DNA of 64,000 bases from Thiomonas sp. X19. Its GTDB lineage: Bacteria > Pseudomonadota > Gammaproteobacteria > Burkholderiales > Burkholderiaceae_C. Every line of letters begins with the position of its first letter. Positions within the stretch are counted from its first letter, which is position 1. The notes below the pieces were generated by a model. The model had not been told where the DNA came from and searched no databases. It worked only from the letters and a program-made list of their open reading frames with translations. Both the position numbers and the translations under genes were made by a program. The DNA lies in NCBI RefSeq assembly GCF_900089495.1, contig NZ_LT605203.1:2010216-2074215 (forward strand), given 5' to 3'. Shown one piece after another: positions 42,172-51,239 of the stretch.

Positions 42172-43545
42172 ATGCGCGCCGTCATCTTCCGCCTGATCGG
42201 TGTGATCGTCCTGATGCTGGTGGGCGCAGGCCTCGTTGGCTGGTGGTTCGGCCCGTTGCCAGCGGCGCTGGTGGCCTGTGCCGTGGCGCTGGTGGTGATC
42301 GGCGTCGACACCGCTGCGCAGCTTCGTGTCCTGGCGTGGCTGAAATGGCCGCGGCACGACAACATTCCCACGGCACGTGGCGTCTGGGCCGAGATGCTCT
42401 ATCGCGCTGCGCGCCAGTTGCGCCTGTGGGAAACCCGCGTGGCGCACGAGGAAGACAAACTCAAGCGCTTCATCGAGGCGCTGCAGGCTTCGCCCAATGG
42501 CGTGATCCTGATGGACGCCAGCGACCAGATCGACTGGTGCAACGATACCGCGGCAGCACATTTCGGACTGGACCCGAAACGCGACCTGCGCCAGCACGCC
42601 GTGCACCTGATCCGCAACCCCGAGTTCTTCGCTTACATGGGCGCCAAGCGCTTCGACGAGCCGCTGCTCATGCGCCGCAACGGCAGCTATGGCCCCTTGC
42701 TGCTGAGCGTGCAGATCATCCCTTATGGCGAGGGCGAGAAGCTGCTGCTGTCGCGCGACGTCACCCAGGTCGAGCGCACCGAGGCCATGCGGCGCGACTT
42801 CGTCGCCAACGTCTCGCACGAAATCAAGACGCCGCTCACCGTCATCGCCGGTTTCGTCGAATCCTTGCGCGCCCTGGAGTTTTCAATCGAGGAGCGCGAC
42901 CACATCCTCGGGCTGATGCAGGAACAGTCCGACCGCATGCGCCATCTGGTCGACGACCTGCTGACCCTGGCGCACCTGGAAGGCGACCCGCATCAACCGG
43001 CCGAGGAACGCATGGACATGCGGCAGATGGTCGAGCGGCTGGCAGCCGATGCACGCGCGCTGTCGGCCGGGCGCCATCGCATCGAGGCCAGCGCCGACGC
43101 GGGCGGTTTGCGCGGCGCGCGCACCGAACTCACCAGCGCATTCGGCAATCTGGTGAGCAATGCCGTGCGCTACACCCCGCCGGGTGGCGAGGTGCGCATC
43201 ACCTGGCGCGTGCTGCATCCGGACTACGGCGACCCCTACGCCGAGTTCAGCGTCAGCGACACAGGCATCGGCATTGCGCCGGAACATATTCCCCGCCTGA
43301 CCGAGCGCTTCTACCGCGTGGACCGCGGGCGCTCGCGCGAATCCGGCGGCACCGGGCTGGGGCTGGCCATCGTCAAGCATGCGCTGCTGCGGCACCAGTC
43401 CGAGCTGCGCATCAGCAGCCAACCCGGGTTGGGCAGCACCTTCAGCGTGCGTTTTCCGCTGGCGCGGCTGGATCTGGCCAAGCCAGGTCAGGCAGCTGGA
43501 GCGCCGGATGCGCCTCGGGCCGACCGCGAGTCGATCAGCGCCTGA
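42172..43545 (+). CDS. phoR: Phosphate sensor histidine kinase PhoR
   Basis: 457 residues from ATG 42172 (MRAVIFRLIGVIVLML); the frame is open further up but through non-conserved sequence. Two N-terminal membrane spans, a PAS domain (ALQASPNGVILMDASDQIDW), dimerisation helix with His216 in NVSHEIKTPL, and ATPase boxes NLVSNAVRYTPPGG, DTGIGIAPEHI and GGTGLGLAIVK. Its last 58 bases overlap ppk on the other strand. Confidence 0.96.
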   Translation: MRAVIFRLIGVIVLMLVGAGLVGWWFGPLPAALVACAVALVVIGVDTAAQLRVLAWLKWPRHDNIPTARGVWAEMLYRAARQLRLWETRVAHEEDKLKRFIEALQASPNGVILMDASDQIDWCNDTAAAHFGLDPKRDLRQHAVHLIRNPEFFAYMGAKRFDEPLLMRRNGSYGPLLLSVQIIPYGEGEKLLLSRDVTQVERTEAMRRDFVANVSHEIKTPLTVIAGFVESLRALEFSIEERDHILGLMQEQSDRMRHLVDDLLTLAHLEGDPHQPAEERMDMRQMVERLAADARALSAGRHRIEASADAGGLRGARTELTSAFGNLVSNAVRYTPPGGEVRITWRVLHPDYGDPYAEFSVSDTGIGIAPEHIPRLTERFYRVDRGRSRESGGTGLGLAIVKHALLRHQSELRISSQPGLGSTFSVRFPLARLDLAKPGQAAGAPDAPRADRESISA

Positions 43546-45590
43546 TGGCTGCCGCAGCCCGTGCGACCACCGCGCGGACGCTTCCACGAGCCTTGCGCGT
43601 TCATGTCCCAGGCGTTGCCCGGGCATTTCCAGTGCACCTTCAAACCTTCGGCGATGACCTTGCGCTTGGCCTTGGGGTCCAGCACGGGGGTGGCGATTTC
43701 AACCCGGCGGAACAGGTTGCGCTCCATCCAGTCGGCCGATGAAATCCACACGTCTTCCTTGCCGCCGTTGAAAAAATAGAACACCCGCGAATGCTCCAGG
43801 AAGCGGCCGATGATGGAGCGCACGCGTATGGTTTCCGACAGCCCCGGCACGCCCGGCCGCAGCATGCAGGGCCCGCGCACCAGCAGGCGAATTTCAACGC
43901 CGGCCTGCGAAGCCTTGTACAACTCCTCGATCACCGTGGGCTCCAGCAGCGCATTCACCCGCGCCCAGATGCGCGCCCGCTTGCCCGTTCTGGCGATGCG
44001 GGCCTCGTTGCGGATGGCTTTGAGCAGGTTGTCCAAGAGCGAGAACGGCGACTGCCACAGACGCTTGAGCGGTTCGAACTGCGATGAGCCGGTGATTTCC
44101 AGGAACACCTGGTTGACGTCGGCGCAAATGGCCTCGTCGGCCGTCATCAGGCCGAAATCGGTGTAGAGGCTGGCGGTGCGAATGTGGTAATTGCCGGTGC
44201 TCACATGCACGTAGCGGCACAACTGCGGCGAGCGCCGGCCGCGCTTCTCGCGCCGCACCACCATCAGCATCTTGGCATGGCATTTGAAGCCCACCACGCC
44301 GTACACCACATGCGCGCCTTCCGCCTCCAGGCGCGCGGCCCAGTTGATGTTGGTTTCCTCGTCGAGCCGCGCCATCAGCTCCAGCACCACGGTCACTTCC
44401 TTGCCGTTGCGGGCGCCTTCGATCAGGGCCTCCATCAGCGCCGAGTTGTGGCCGGCGCGGTAAATGGTCTGCTTGATGGCCAGCACGTCGGGGTCGCGCG
44501 CGGCGGCGCGCACCAGGTCCACCACCGGGGCGAACTCGTCGTAGGGATGGTGCAGCAGCACGTCGGCGGCGCGAATGCGATCGAAGACCTCGGCACCGGC
44601 CCCCGGCCAATGCGGGATGGGGGACGGTGTGTGCGGGATGTATTTCAGCGTCGGCTCGGCCACCATGTCGATGACGGTTTGCAGGCGCATCAAATTCACC
44701 GGCCCGTCCACCGGATAGCAGTCCTCAGGCTTCAGCCCGTTCTCGCGCATCAGCCGCTCCACCAGGGGCTGCGGGCAGCCGGCGGCAACCTCCAGGCGCA
44801 CGGCGTCGCCGTAATGGCGGGCCCGGAGTTCGCCCTGCAGGGCGGTGCGCAGATTGGTGATTTCGTCATCGTCGACGAACAGTTCGCTGTTGCGCGTGAC
44901 GCGGAACTGGTGCACGCCAAGCACGCTCAAGCCTCTGAACAGATCACCGGCGAAAGCCTGCATCAGCGACGACAGCAGCACGAAGCTGTAGCGGTGCTGG
45001 CCCACCTCCTGCGGCATCGCCAGCACCCGGGGCAGGGCGCGCGGCGCCTGGATGATGCCGAGGTCGACATTGCGGCCGAAGGCATCGGTGCCGTCCAGCA
45101 GCAGGGCGAAGTTCAGGCTTTTGTTCAGCACCTTGGGGAAGGGGTGCGCCGGGTCGAGGCCGATGGGGGTGAGCACGGGCATCACCTCGCGCTCGAAATA
45201 GCTGCGCGCCCAATGCTGTTGCGCCGGCGTCCATTCGCCGCTGGTGACGAAGCGTATGCCCACCGATTGCAGCAGGGGATAGATGCCTTGTTGCAGCACA
45301 CGGTACTTCTCGGCGACCAGGGCGTGCGCCTCCTCCGCGACGAGTTGCAGCGCATCGATCACGCGCAGCCCGTCGGGCGTCATGCTGTTGGCGTCGTGCT
45401 CCAGCAGATCTTGCAGTTGCGCCACGCGGGTCTCGAAGAATTCGTCCATGTTCGACGAGACGATGCACAGATAGCGCAGGCGTTCCAGCGGCGGGATGGC
45501 TGCATCCTGAGCCTGCGCCAGCACCCTGCGGTTGAAGGCGAGAATGCCGAGTTCGCGGTTGAGCAGTCGTGGATCGGGGTGGTCGGGCAT
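43488..45590 (-). CDS. ppk1: Polyphosphate kinase 1
   Basis: 700 residues. Makes polyphosphate from ATP. N domain starts LLNRELGILAFNRRVL; catalytic region has RYVHVSTGNYHIRTASLYTD with the phospho-His, and SSADWMERNLFRRVE with the C2-domain residues. The C-terminal 20 or so codons run antisense into the 3' end of phoR. Divergent from ppx. Confidence 0.96.
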   Translation of the reverse strand: MPDHPDPRLLNRELGILAFNRRVLAQAQDAAIPPLERLRYLCIVSSNMDEFFETRVAQLQDLLEHDANSMTPDGLRVIDALQLVAEEAHALVAEKYRVLQQGIYPLLQSVGIRFVTSGEWTPAQQHWARSYFEREVMPVLTPIGLDPAHPFPKVLNKSLNFALLLDGTDAFGRNVDLGIIQAPRALPRVLAMPQEVGQHRYSFVLLSSLMQAFAGDLFRGLSVLGVHQFRVTRNSELFVDDDEITNLRTALQGELRARHYGDAVRLEVAAGCPQPLVERLMRENGLKPEDCYPVDGPVNLMRLQTVIDMVAEPTLKYIPHTPSPIPHWPGAGAEVFDRIRAADVLLHHPYDEFAPVVDLVRAAARDPDVLAIKQTIYRAGHNSALMEALIEGARNGKEVTVVLELMARLDEETNINWAARLEAEGAHVVYGVVGFKCHAKMLMVVRREKRGRRSPQLCRYVHVSTGNYHIRTASLYTDFGLMTADEAICADVNQVFLEITGSSQFEPLKRLWQSPFSLLDNLLKAIRNEARIARTGKRARIWARVNALLEPTVIEELYKASQAGVEIRLLVRGPCMLRPGVPGLSETIRVRSIIGRFLEHSRVFYFFNGGKEDVWISSADWMERNLFRRVEIATPVLDPKAKRKVIAEGLKVHWKCPGNAWDMNAQGSWKRPRGGRTGCGSHQALIDSRSARGASGAPAA

Positions 45591-45672
45591 GTGCGGAGCA
45601 AGACGAGGCGAGGGTTTGCCGGGCCGGGCAGGACGAAAACAAGAAGACTAGCGCTTAGGATGTCATTCTTTG

Positions 45673-45690
45673 ATGAAATCAGCATGACAG
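45673..45690 (-). promoter_or_regulatory. Putative PHO box facing ppk1
   Basis: Read on the minus strand: CTGTCATGCTGATTTCAT. The first half-site is perfect; the second (ATTTCAT) keeps 5 of 7 positions. It is 82 bases upstream of the ppk1 start. The -10 at the expected place is weak. Confidence 0.5.
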
Positions 45691-45730
45691 CTTCAAATGC
45701 CTGTCATTTTCCGGTATTGCAATCGCCCCC

Positions 45731-47257
45731 ATGTCCCTGAACATTCAACACTTGGCAGCGGTCGATCTCGGCTCCAACAGTTTTCGCATGCTGGTGGGCA
45801 AGGCCAGCGAGAACAGCCACGGCGCACAGATCTATCCGCTGGATTCGTTGCGCGAACCGGTGCGCCTGGGCGCGGGGCTGGATGCGAACAAGAACCTCAC
45901 CGAAGAGTCGCAACAGCGCGCCCTGGTCACGCTCAGCCGCTTCGGCGAGCGCCTGCGCCAGTTCCAGCCGGAGCGGGTGCGCGCCGTGGCCACCAACGCG
46001 GTGCGGGTGGCGAAGAACGCCCATGTGTTTCTGGAGCGCGCGCAAGCGGCCCTGGGATTTCCCATCGAGGTCATCGCCGGGCGCGAGGAGGCGCGGCTGG
46101 TCTATATCGGCGCGGCGCATTCGGTGGCACCCGCGGCGGGCAACCGGCTGGTGGTGGACATCGGCGGCGGTTCCACGGAATTCATCATCGGCCAGGGCCA
46201 TGAGCCCCGGTTGATGGAGTCGCTCTACATCGGCTGCGTCTCCATGAGCCGCGATTTCTTCCCCGGCGGACTGGTGGACGAGCAGCGCATGAAGGCCGCC
46301 GAACTGGCCGCCCGGCGCGAGGTGCAAATCATCGCGAGCGCCTTCCGCAAAACCGGCTGGACCAACGCCGTTGGCTCCAGCGGCACGGCGCGGGCGCTGG
46401 CCGACATCCTGGTCGGCAACCAGCTCAATCCGCATGGGCAGTCGCTCGGCATCACCCGCGCCGGCCTGCGCGAGTTGCGCAAAATCTATGTGCGTGCCGG
46501 CAACCTTGAAACCCTGAAGATGGTCGGTCTCAAGTCCGACCGCATTGCCGTGGCGCCGGGCGGCCTGGCCATCATGCTCGGGGTGTTCGAGGAACTCGGC
46601 ATCAAGGACATGGAAGCCACCGACGCCGGCTTGCGCCTGGGGGTGCTGTACGACCTGCTGGGCCGCGAGCAGCAGCAGGACATGCGCGAACTCACCGTGC
46701 AGCAGTTCATGCAGCGATACGCCGTGGACGTGAAACAGGCCGGGCGTGTGGAGGAGCAGGCTCTGGCGCTGTTCCTGCAGCTCAACCCGGAAGCGACCTC
46801 GACCCAGCAGCAAACGTTGCGCTGGGCGGCCGTACTGCACGAGGTGGGGCTGTCCATTTCCCACAGCGCGTATCACAAGCATTCGGCCTATATCGTGGCC
46901 AATGCCGACATGCCCGGTTTTTCCCGCAGCGAGCAGGCGACCATGGCCGACATGGTGCTGAGCCACGGCGGCAAGCTGAAGAAGCTCGGCGGCCTGGACA
47001 CCATCAACCTGGACCTGCGCGCCGTGCTGGCGCTGCGTCTGGCCGTGCTCATGGCGCGCAATCGCCACGATGTCGAACCCGGTGGCCTGCGGCTGCTGCC
47101 GGGCGCGGGCAAGAGCGGTGTGCTGGGCGCGCGCATCGAGGCCAGCGCACGTTGGTTGAAAGCCTCGCCGTTGACGCAGTACAGCCTGGAGCAGGAAGTT
47201 GCGGAATGGCAGCGCGCCGGCGTCGAACTGCAACTCGACACCGTTGCGACGGCTTGA
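45731..47257 (+). CDS. ppx: Exopolyphosphatase (Ppx/GppA family)
   Basis: 508 residues. Removes terminal phosphates from polyphosphate, or the tail from pppGpp. Actin-like ATPase fold with AAVDLGSNSFRMLV (phosphate-1), the catalytic Glu region around AGREEARLVYIG, and DIGGGSTEFI (phosphate-2). C-terminal HD-like helical domain (WAAVLHEVGLSISHS). Divergent from ppk1, the usual ppk-ppx pairing. Confidence 0.95.
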   Translation: MSLNIQHLAAVDLGSNSFRMLVGKASENSHGAQIYPLDSLREPVRLGAGLDANKNLTEESQQRALVTLSRFGERLRQFQPERVRAVATNAVRVAKNAHVFLERAQAALGFPIEVIAGREEARLVYIGAAHSVAPAAGNRLVVDIGGGSTEFIIGQGHEPRLMESLYIGCVSMSRDFFPGGLVDEQRMKAAELAARREVQIIASAFRKTGWTNAVGSSGTARALADILVGNQLNPHGQSLGITRAGLRELRKIYVRAGNLETLKMVGLKSDRIAVAPGGLAIMLGVFEELGIKDMEATDAGLRLGVLYDLLGREQQQDMRELTVQQFMQRYAVDVKQAGRVEEQALALFLQLNPEATSTQQQTLRWAAVLHEVGLSISHSAYHKHSAYIVANADMPGFSRSEQATMADMVLSHGGKLKKLGGLDTINLDLRAVLALRLAVLMARNRHDVEPGGLRLLPGAGKSGVLGARIEASARWLKASPLTQYSLEQEVAEWQRAGVELQLDTVATA

Positions 47258-47283
47258 TGTCAGCGCGCGGCGGCCACGCCCGC

Positions 47284-48129
47284 TCAGGCTTCTGCGGCAC
47301 TCAGGAAATGGCGCGCATAGCGTGGGTTCACATCGGCCAGTCGCATCAGCAAAGGGAAGTCGGCGGTGTTGAAGTCCGGGTCCCAGGCGGGCGCGCCGCA
47401 GATCCTTGCCCCCACCCGCAAATAGCCTTTGAGCAGCGGCGGGGCTTCGGCCGGCAAATCCTGCCGCAGGCTACCCACCGGCAGCGGCAGGCGCGGTTGC
47501 ATGTGATCCTCCACCGCTGCCAGATGGGTCTTGCGCAGCCGCGCCCAGAGGCTGGCGGCGTAATGCCCGCCGTCGCGCATGGACACACTGGCGCAGCCGA
47601 TCATCGCGTCCAGCCCGTTGCTTTGCATGTAATGCGCCAAGCCGGCCCACAACGCCATGATGACGGCGCCGCTGCGGTAGCCCTGGTGCACGCAGGAGCG
47701 TCCCAGTTCCAGCAGGCGCGGGCGCAGGTGGACCAGACGGGTGATGTCGAACTCGGTCTCTGAATACAGTCCGCCCACGCGTTGGGCCTGGTGCGGCGGC
47801 AGCACGCGGTAAGTGCCCACCAGCAAGCCCTCGGCGTTGCGCACCAGCAGGTGGTCGCAATAAGGGTCGAAGATGTCGATGTCGAAACCGGGCGAAGGCG
47901 TGGCGATGCGCGCCCCAAGTTCTTCAGCGAACACTTTCCAGCGCAGCCGCTGGGCTTCGCGCACCTCGTGCGGCTGGCGCGCCCAGGCCATGGTCAGGCC
48001 TGCGCAGCCGGCAGCGTGCTCGGCGCCCGCAGCAGTTCTGCGCGCGGCATGGCCCTGGCTTCTCCCATGGGCCAATGCGGGTTCGTGAAAGGCCAGTGCG
48101 CTCGGCCCGATTTCTTGGTGTTTGTGCAT
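47284..48129 (-). CDS. OlsB-like GNAT acyltransferase (ornithine lipid synthesis family)
   Basis: 281 residues. GNAT fold with AQRLRWKVFAEELGAR, DIDIFDPYCDHLLVR, GTYRVLPPHQA and ELGRSCVHQGYRSGAVIMAL, close to OlsB and the related hemolysin-like acyltransferases that use 3-hydroxyacyl-ACP to N-acylate ornithine. Such lipids replace phospholipid when phosphate is short, which would suit its place beside the Pho regulon genes. The first 45 residues look poorly conserved; the true start may be internal. No olsA is adjacent. Confidence 0.75.
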   Translation of the reverse strand: MHKHQEIGPSALAFHEPALAHGRSQGHAARRTAAGAEHAAGCAGLTMAWARQPHEVREAQRLRWKVFAEELGARIATPSPGFDIDIFDPYCDHLLVRNAEGLLVGTYRVLPPHQAQRVGGLYSETEFDITRLVHLRPRLLELGRSCVHQGYRSGAVIMALWAGLAHYMQSNGLDAMIGCASVSMRDGGHYAASLWARLRKTHLAAVEDHMQPRLPLPVGSLRQDLPAEAPPLLKGYLRVGARICGAPAWDPDFNTADFPLLMRLADVNPRYARHFLSAAEA

Positions 48130-48442
48130 CGATGGCTCCTGTTCCTATCGATACGATACGAACAGGATGTGACGGTTCGATGATGGTCACATGACGTTGT
48201 GATGACACGTTTCAGACGCGTCGTTCACCAGGCTGCCCCAGCCTGTCGGAGCCGGCGCACAGCGTCGTGCGAGAGGCCGGGATGCAGCCTCTTGCGGCCT
48301 CAGGCCGTGGGAACGCGGACGTTCAACGGCCGTGCCGAAGGCCCGGGGCTGACTTCGGCGGAGATGGGTGCGAGCTTGGCCGGAAAGACAAGGGCGCGGG
48401 CCAGGCCTGGAGCTGCCGTTTGCAGGTTCTTCATCGCGCGCA
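48130..48442. other. Intergenic region upstream of the OlsB-like gene
   Basis: 313 bases without a supported gene. Near the OlsB-like start are repeated cgata units (tatcgatacgatacg, about 48149-48163) and an inverted repeat TCACA-N6-TGTGA at 48187-48202. Both could bind a regulator. The rest shows nothing clear. Confidence 0.45.
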
Positions 48443-49264
48443 TCACGGCGCCGGCGCTCTCCAGATCCGATGGCCGCGTTTGAGCAGGCGCTTGAATGGT
48501 CGGCCTTCCGGGGTGGCGCAGACGTCGCGCACGAAACCGGGCCAATTCGAGCGGTCCATGATGGCGGTGCAAATCGAAATGGAGACGGAAAACGGCCGCG
48601 CCGCGCGCCACCAGCCCATGGGGATGAAAATCATCCGCACCGGTTTGAGCGCGGTGTGGTGTGGCGAGGCTTGCGCCATGAGCGGAAAGCGCTGCAGATC
48701 GGGCTCGTGCGGCTGGTCGATTTGCGACAGGCTGGTCTGCACCGGCGAGGGGTGGAGATAGGGCGTGTCCTCGGGCGGGAACAGGGAATACTCCCTCTCG
48801 CCATAGATTTCGGTGATCTGCGCATGGGCGTGTTCCAGGTCGTCGTGCATTACCGGGAACTTGCTGCCGGGCCCGCCCATCAGCAGTTTGAGGAAACCGT
48901 CGGGGCGCCTCCAGCGCTCAGGCATCAAGGGGCTGACATGGCGCAGCGGAAAGCCGTAGACGTTCTGCGGGATGAGGTCGGGCAGCAACTCGGGCAAGTG
49001 CTCGTGGAAGAACCGCCGCTACAAACAGGGGCCGGGGCGCTGCTCGCTGGAGGCCGGCACGGCGTCGGCAAAATCGGCGAAGACCATGCGCTTGGTGTAC
49101 GACACCTGGACCTGATGCTGGCCGAAGTGCTGCTTGAAATAGTGCGGCGTCCATTTTTGCAACGCGGGCCAGGCGGTCACGGCGTTGTCGATGACCACGG
49201 GCCGGTTGGCGCGCAGGTCATGCCGGAAAAAATCGGCATAGGGCAAGTCGCTGGCGCGCACCAC
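48443..49264 (-). pseudogene. Cupin-8/JmjC-like protein gene interrupted by an in-frame TAG
   Basis: One continuous minus-strand frame of about 274 codons reads VRASDLPYADFF, RPVVIDNAVTAWPALQKW to PGPCL, then TAG near 49019-49021, then RRFFHEHLPELLPDL and on to the end. Both halves match one cupin-like (JmjC-related) fold; metal-site HDD is in PVMHDDLEHA. The homologous position is probably Tyr, so TAC to TAG is the simplest cause. The later metal His expected in GWWH is Arg (MGWWRAAR). The start is uncertain: GTG 49264 or further upstream. Most likely dead, or a base error. Confidence 0.75.
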
Positions 49265-49446
49265 GTCCAGGGCTCTCTGGGAGCGGCCGGGTTGGCGCTC
49301 GGCGCCACGCCAGGCAATTCAGGCATGGCGCCTGCGCGCTGCATGGGGAGGAAAGCCATGGCTGACCTTTCGTCGTCACGAAGCCTGCGCCGTGATGCCC
49401 AAGTGGGCACTGTGAGGCGGAGGCGAAGTGCCGAGGGTCGCTCGCC

Positions 49447-49947
49447 TCAATCCAGCAGATCGGCGCTGATGCAGGCGCGCAGCATGCGGGCGGAGGCGCT
49501 TTCGCGCTGGCGCTCGGCCACCCAGACGAGCCCGCTCTTGCGCAGGCTGAAGGCTTGCTCGCAACCGCTGAGCCAGCGCAACGCGGCGCTGCCCATGGTG
49601 GGCTGGTGGCCGCACAGCACCAGGGCGCTGTGGGCGTCGTCGTGATCGGCGATCACGGCCAACAGATCGTCCACACCACAGTCGGGCGCCAGGCGCGGTT
49701 CGTCCACCGGGTAGTCCACCAGCGCCATCGCCGTCTGTCGTGCGCGCAGTGCGGGGCTGGCGCACACCACCCAGGGTTTGGGTACATGGGCCTTGATCCA
49801 TGCGGCCACACGGCTGGCGTCGCGTCGGCCCTGGCGGGTGAGGGCGCGGCGCAGATCAGCCTGGTCGGCGGCCTTGGCATCAGCGTCAGCGTCGATGTCT
49901 TCGGCTTCGGCATGGCGCCAGAAAATCACATGCAGGGGTGGACTCAT
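49447..49947 (-). CDS. SixA-type histidine phosphatase
   Basis: 166 residues. RHG motif variant FWRHAEAED with catalytic His near residue 11, VCASPALRARQTA, and second His in LVLCGHQPTMG. SixA-like enzymes remove phosphate from His of histidine-phosphotransfer proteins. Upstream of the broken cupin gene on the same strand, with 180 bases between. Exact target unknown. Confidence 0.85.
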   Translation of the reverse strand: MSPPLHVIFWRHAEAEDIDADADAKAADQADLRRALTRQGRRDASRVAAWIKAHVPKPWVVCASPALRARQTAMALVDYPVDEPRLAPDCGVDDLLAVIADHDDAHSALVLCGHQPTMGSAALRWLSGCEQAFSLRKSGLVWVAERQRESASARMLRACISADLLD

Positions 49948-50167
49948 CAGGGCGGCCTCGCTCGGTCGTGTGTACGGCAGGTCTCGCCGGTGCTCGGCGA
50001 TGCTCTGACTTTACCCAAGATTTGTGACAGCGCGACAAGCTGGCAGAAGTATGCTGATGTGCGCCACGGCTTGCACTCGGCTGCGCCCAAGGGCGAGCAT
50101 GCAATGCTGCGGTCAGGCCGGGGTGGACAGGCCCTAAGATCGGCAGACGGACAACCTGGAGCCCGCC

Positions 50168-50407
50168 ATGTGGATGGATCACCATGATTTGCTGCGCGAA
50201 TTTCCCGAGGAGGCGAAAGCCATCGTCGCCCTGCGGGAACGCAATGGCCATTTCGACGCGCGGTGTGCGCGTTTCGATGCGGTGAGCGCGGAAATCGTGC
50301 GCATCGAGCGCGGCAAGGAATCGGCCGGCGATGCGCAGCTTCACACGCTGCGGCTGGATCGGCTCAAGCTCAAGGATGAGATCGTGGCCCTGCTGCGCCA
50401 GGGTTGA
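50168..50407 (+). CDS. YdcH/DUF465-family small protein
   Basis: 79 residues. Sequence HDLLREFPEEAKAIVALRERNGHFDARCARFDAV and LKLKDEIVALL (quoted in parts) has the heptad, charged helical-hairpin look of the YdcH (DUF465) family. Function of the family is unknown. Start could be either Met1 or Met3. Convergent with the spermidine synthase-like gene, 30 bases apart. Confidence 0.85.
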   Translation: MWMDHHDLLREFPEEAKAIVALRERNGHFDARCARFDAVSAEIVRIERGKESAGDAQLHTLRLDRLKLKDEIVALLRQG

Positions 50408-50437
50408 AGCCGCGGTCGCGCAAAGACGATCGCCCGG

Positions 50438-51217
50438 TCAAAGCGTGGCGGGTTCGCGCAACGCGCTCGCCTTGGGTGTCATGGCCAGGGCCTGCGCCAA
50501 TTTGGCGGCGCTGCTGCTCAGGTCCACCGCATGCCTGGCCGAGAGTTGGCGGGCGCGCTCGTGCAACTCGGCTGCGCATGGCATGGCGGCCTGCTTGCTG
50601 GCCAGAGCAATGGTGTTTTCGCCGTCCTCCGCCAGGATGGCGGCGACATGGTCGCCGAAGCTCTGACGCAGCCGTTGCACCAGAACGGCACGCAGGCTGT
50701 CCTTGGCCCAGATGTTCGACACCAGCACACCGCCGGGCTGCAGCGCGGCGGCACAGTCGTCGAAGAAGGCCTGGCTGCACAACGCGGGCGGCAGTCCGTC
50801 GGCGTCGAAGCCGTCGAGCATGAGGACGTCGCAGCAAGCCGGGTTGTCATGCAGCCAGGCGGCGCCGTCGATGCACAGCACCTGCAGCCGGTCGTCGTCG
50901 GGCGGGATGGCGAACAAGTCGCGCATGGCGATGACCTCGGGGCTGATTTCCAGCGCCGTGAATCGGGTGTGGCGCAGATGGGCGTGGCAGTATTTCGCCA
51001 GCGAGCCGCCACCCAGACCCAGCATGACGATATGCCTGGGTTCGGGCGCCAGCAGCAGGAAGGCCATCATGCCGCGGGTGTAGTCCAGCACCAGTTTGTC
51101 GGGTGTGGCCACACGCATGCGGCTTTGCACCGTGGCCATGCCGAAGTGCAGCGAAACTTCGCCGCGCTCCTGGCAGATGAAGGGCTGGCCGGCGGGCCTC
51201 TGGCGCAAACGTTTCAT
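50438..51217 (-). CDS. Spermidine synthase-like methyltransferase-fold protein
   Basis: 259 residues. Rossmann fold typical of polyamine aminopropyltransferases: LVLDYTRGMMAFLL, MLGLGGGSLAKYCH, ALEISPEVIAMRDLF, and DVLMLDGFDADGLP. Residues that bind putrescine in true SpeE are not obvious, so it may be one of the many SpeE-like proteins of unknown substrate. Twenty-two bases downstream of lysS, probably the last gene of the pgi-lysS unit. Confidence 0.75.
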   Translation of the reverse strand: MKRLRQRPAGQPFICQERGEVSLHFGMATVQSRMRVATPDKLVLDYTRGMMAFLLLAPEPRHIVMLGLGGGSLAKYCHAHLRHTRFTALEISPEVIAMRDLFAIPPDDDRLQVLCIDGAAWLHDNPACCDVLMLDGFDADGLPPALCSQAFFDDCAAALQPGGVLVSNIWAKDSLRAVLVQRLRQSFGDHVAAILAEDGENTIALASKQAAMPCAAELHERARQLSARHAVDLSSSAAKLAQALAMTPKASALREPATL

Positions 51218-51239
51218 GGCGGCGGCTGCAACTTCGCGT

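Noticed and set aside
45701..45718. Plus-strand PHO box for ppx
   Set aside because: Only the first half-site (ctgtcat) fits; the second, cggtatt, does not.
48187..48202. CRP-type site
   Set aside because: Order is TCACA-N6-TGTGA; the CRP consensus is TGTGA-N6-TCACA, the reverse arrangement.
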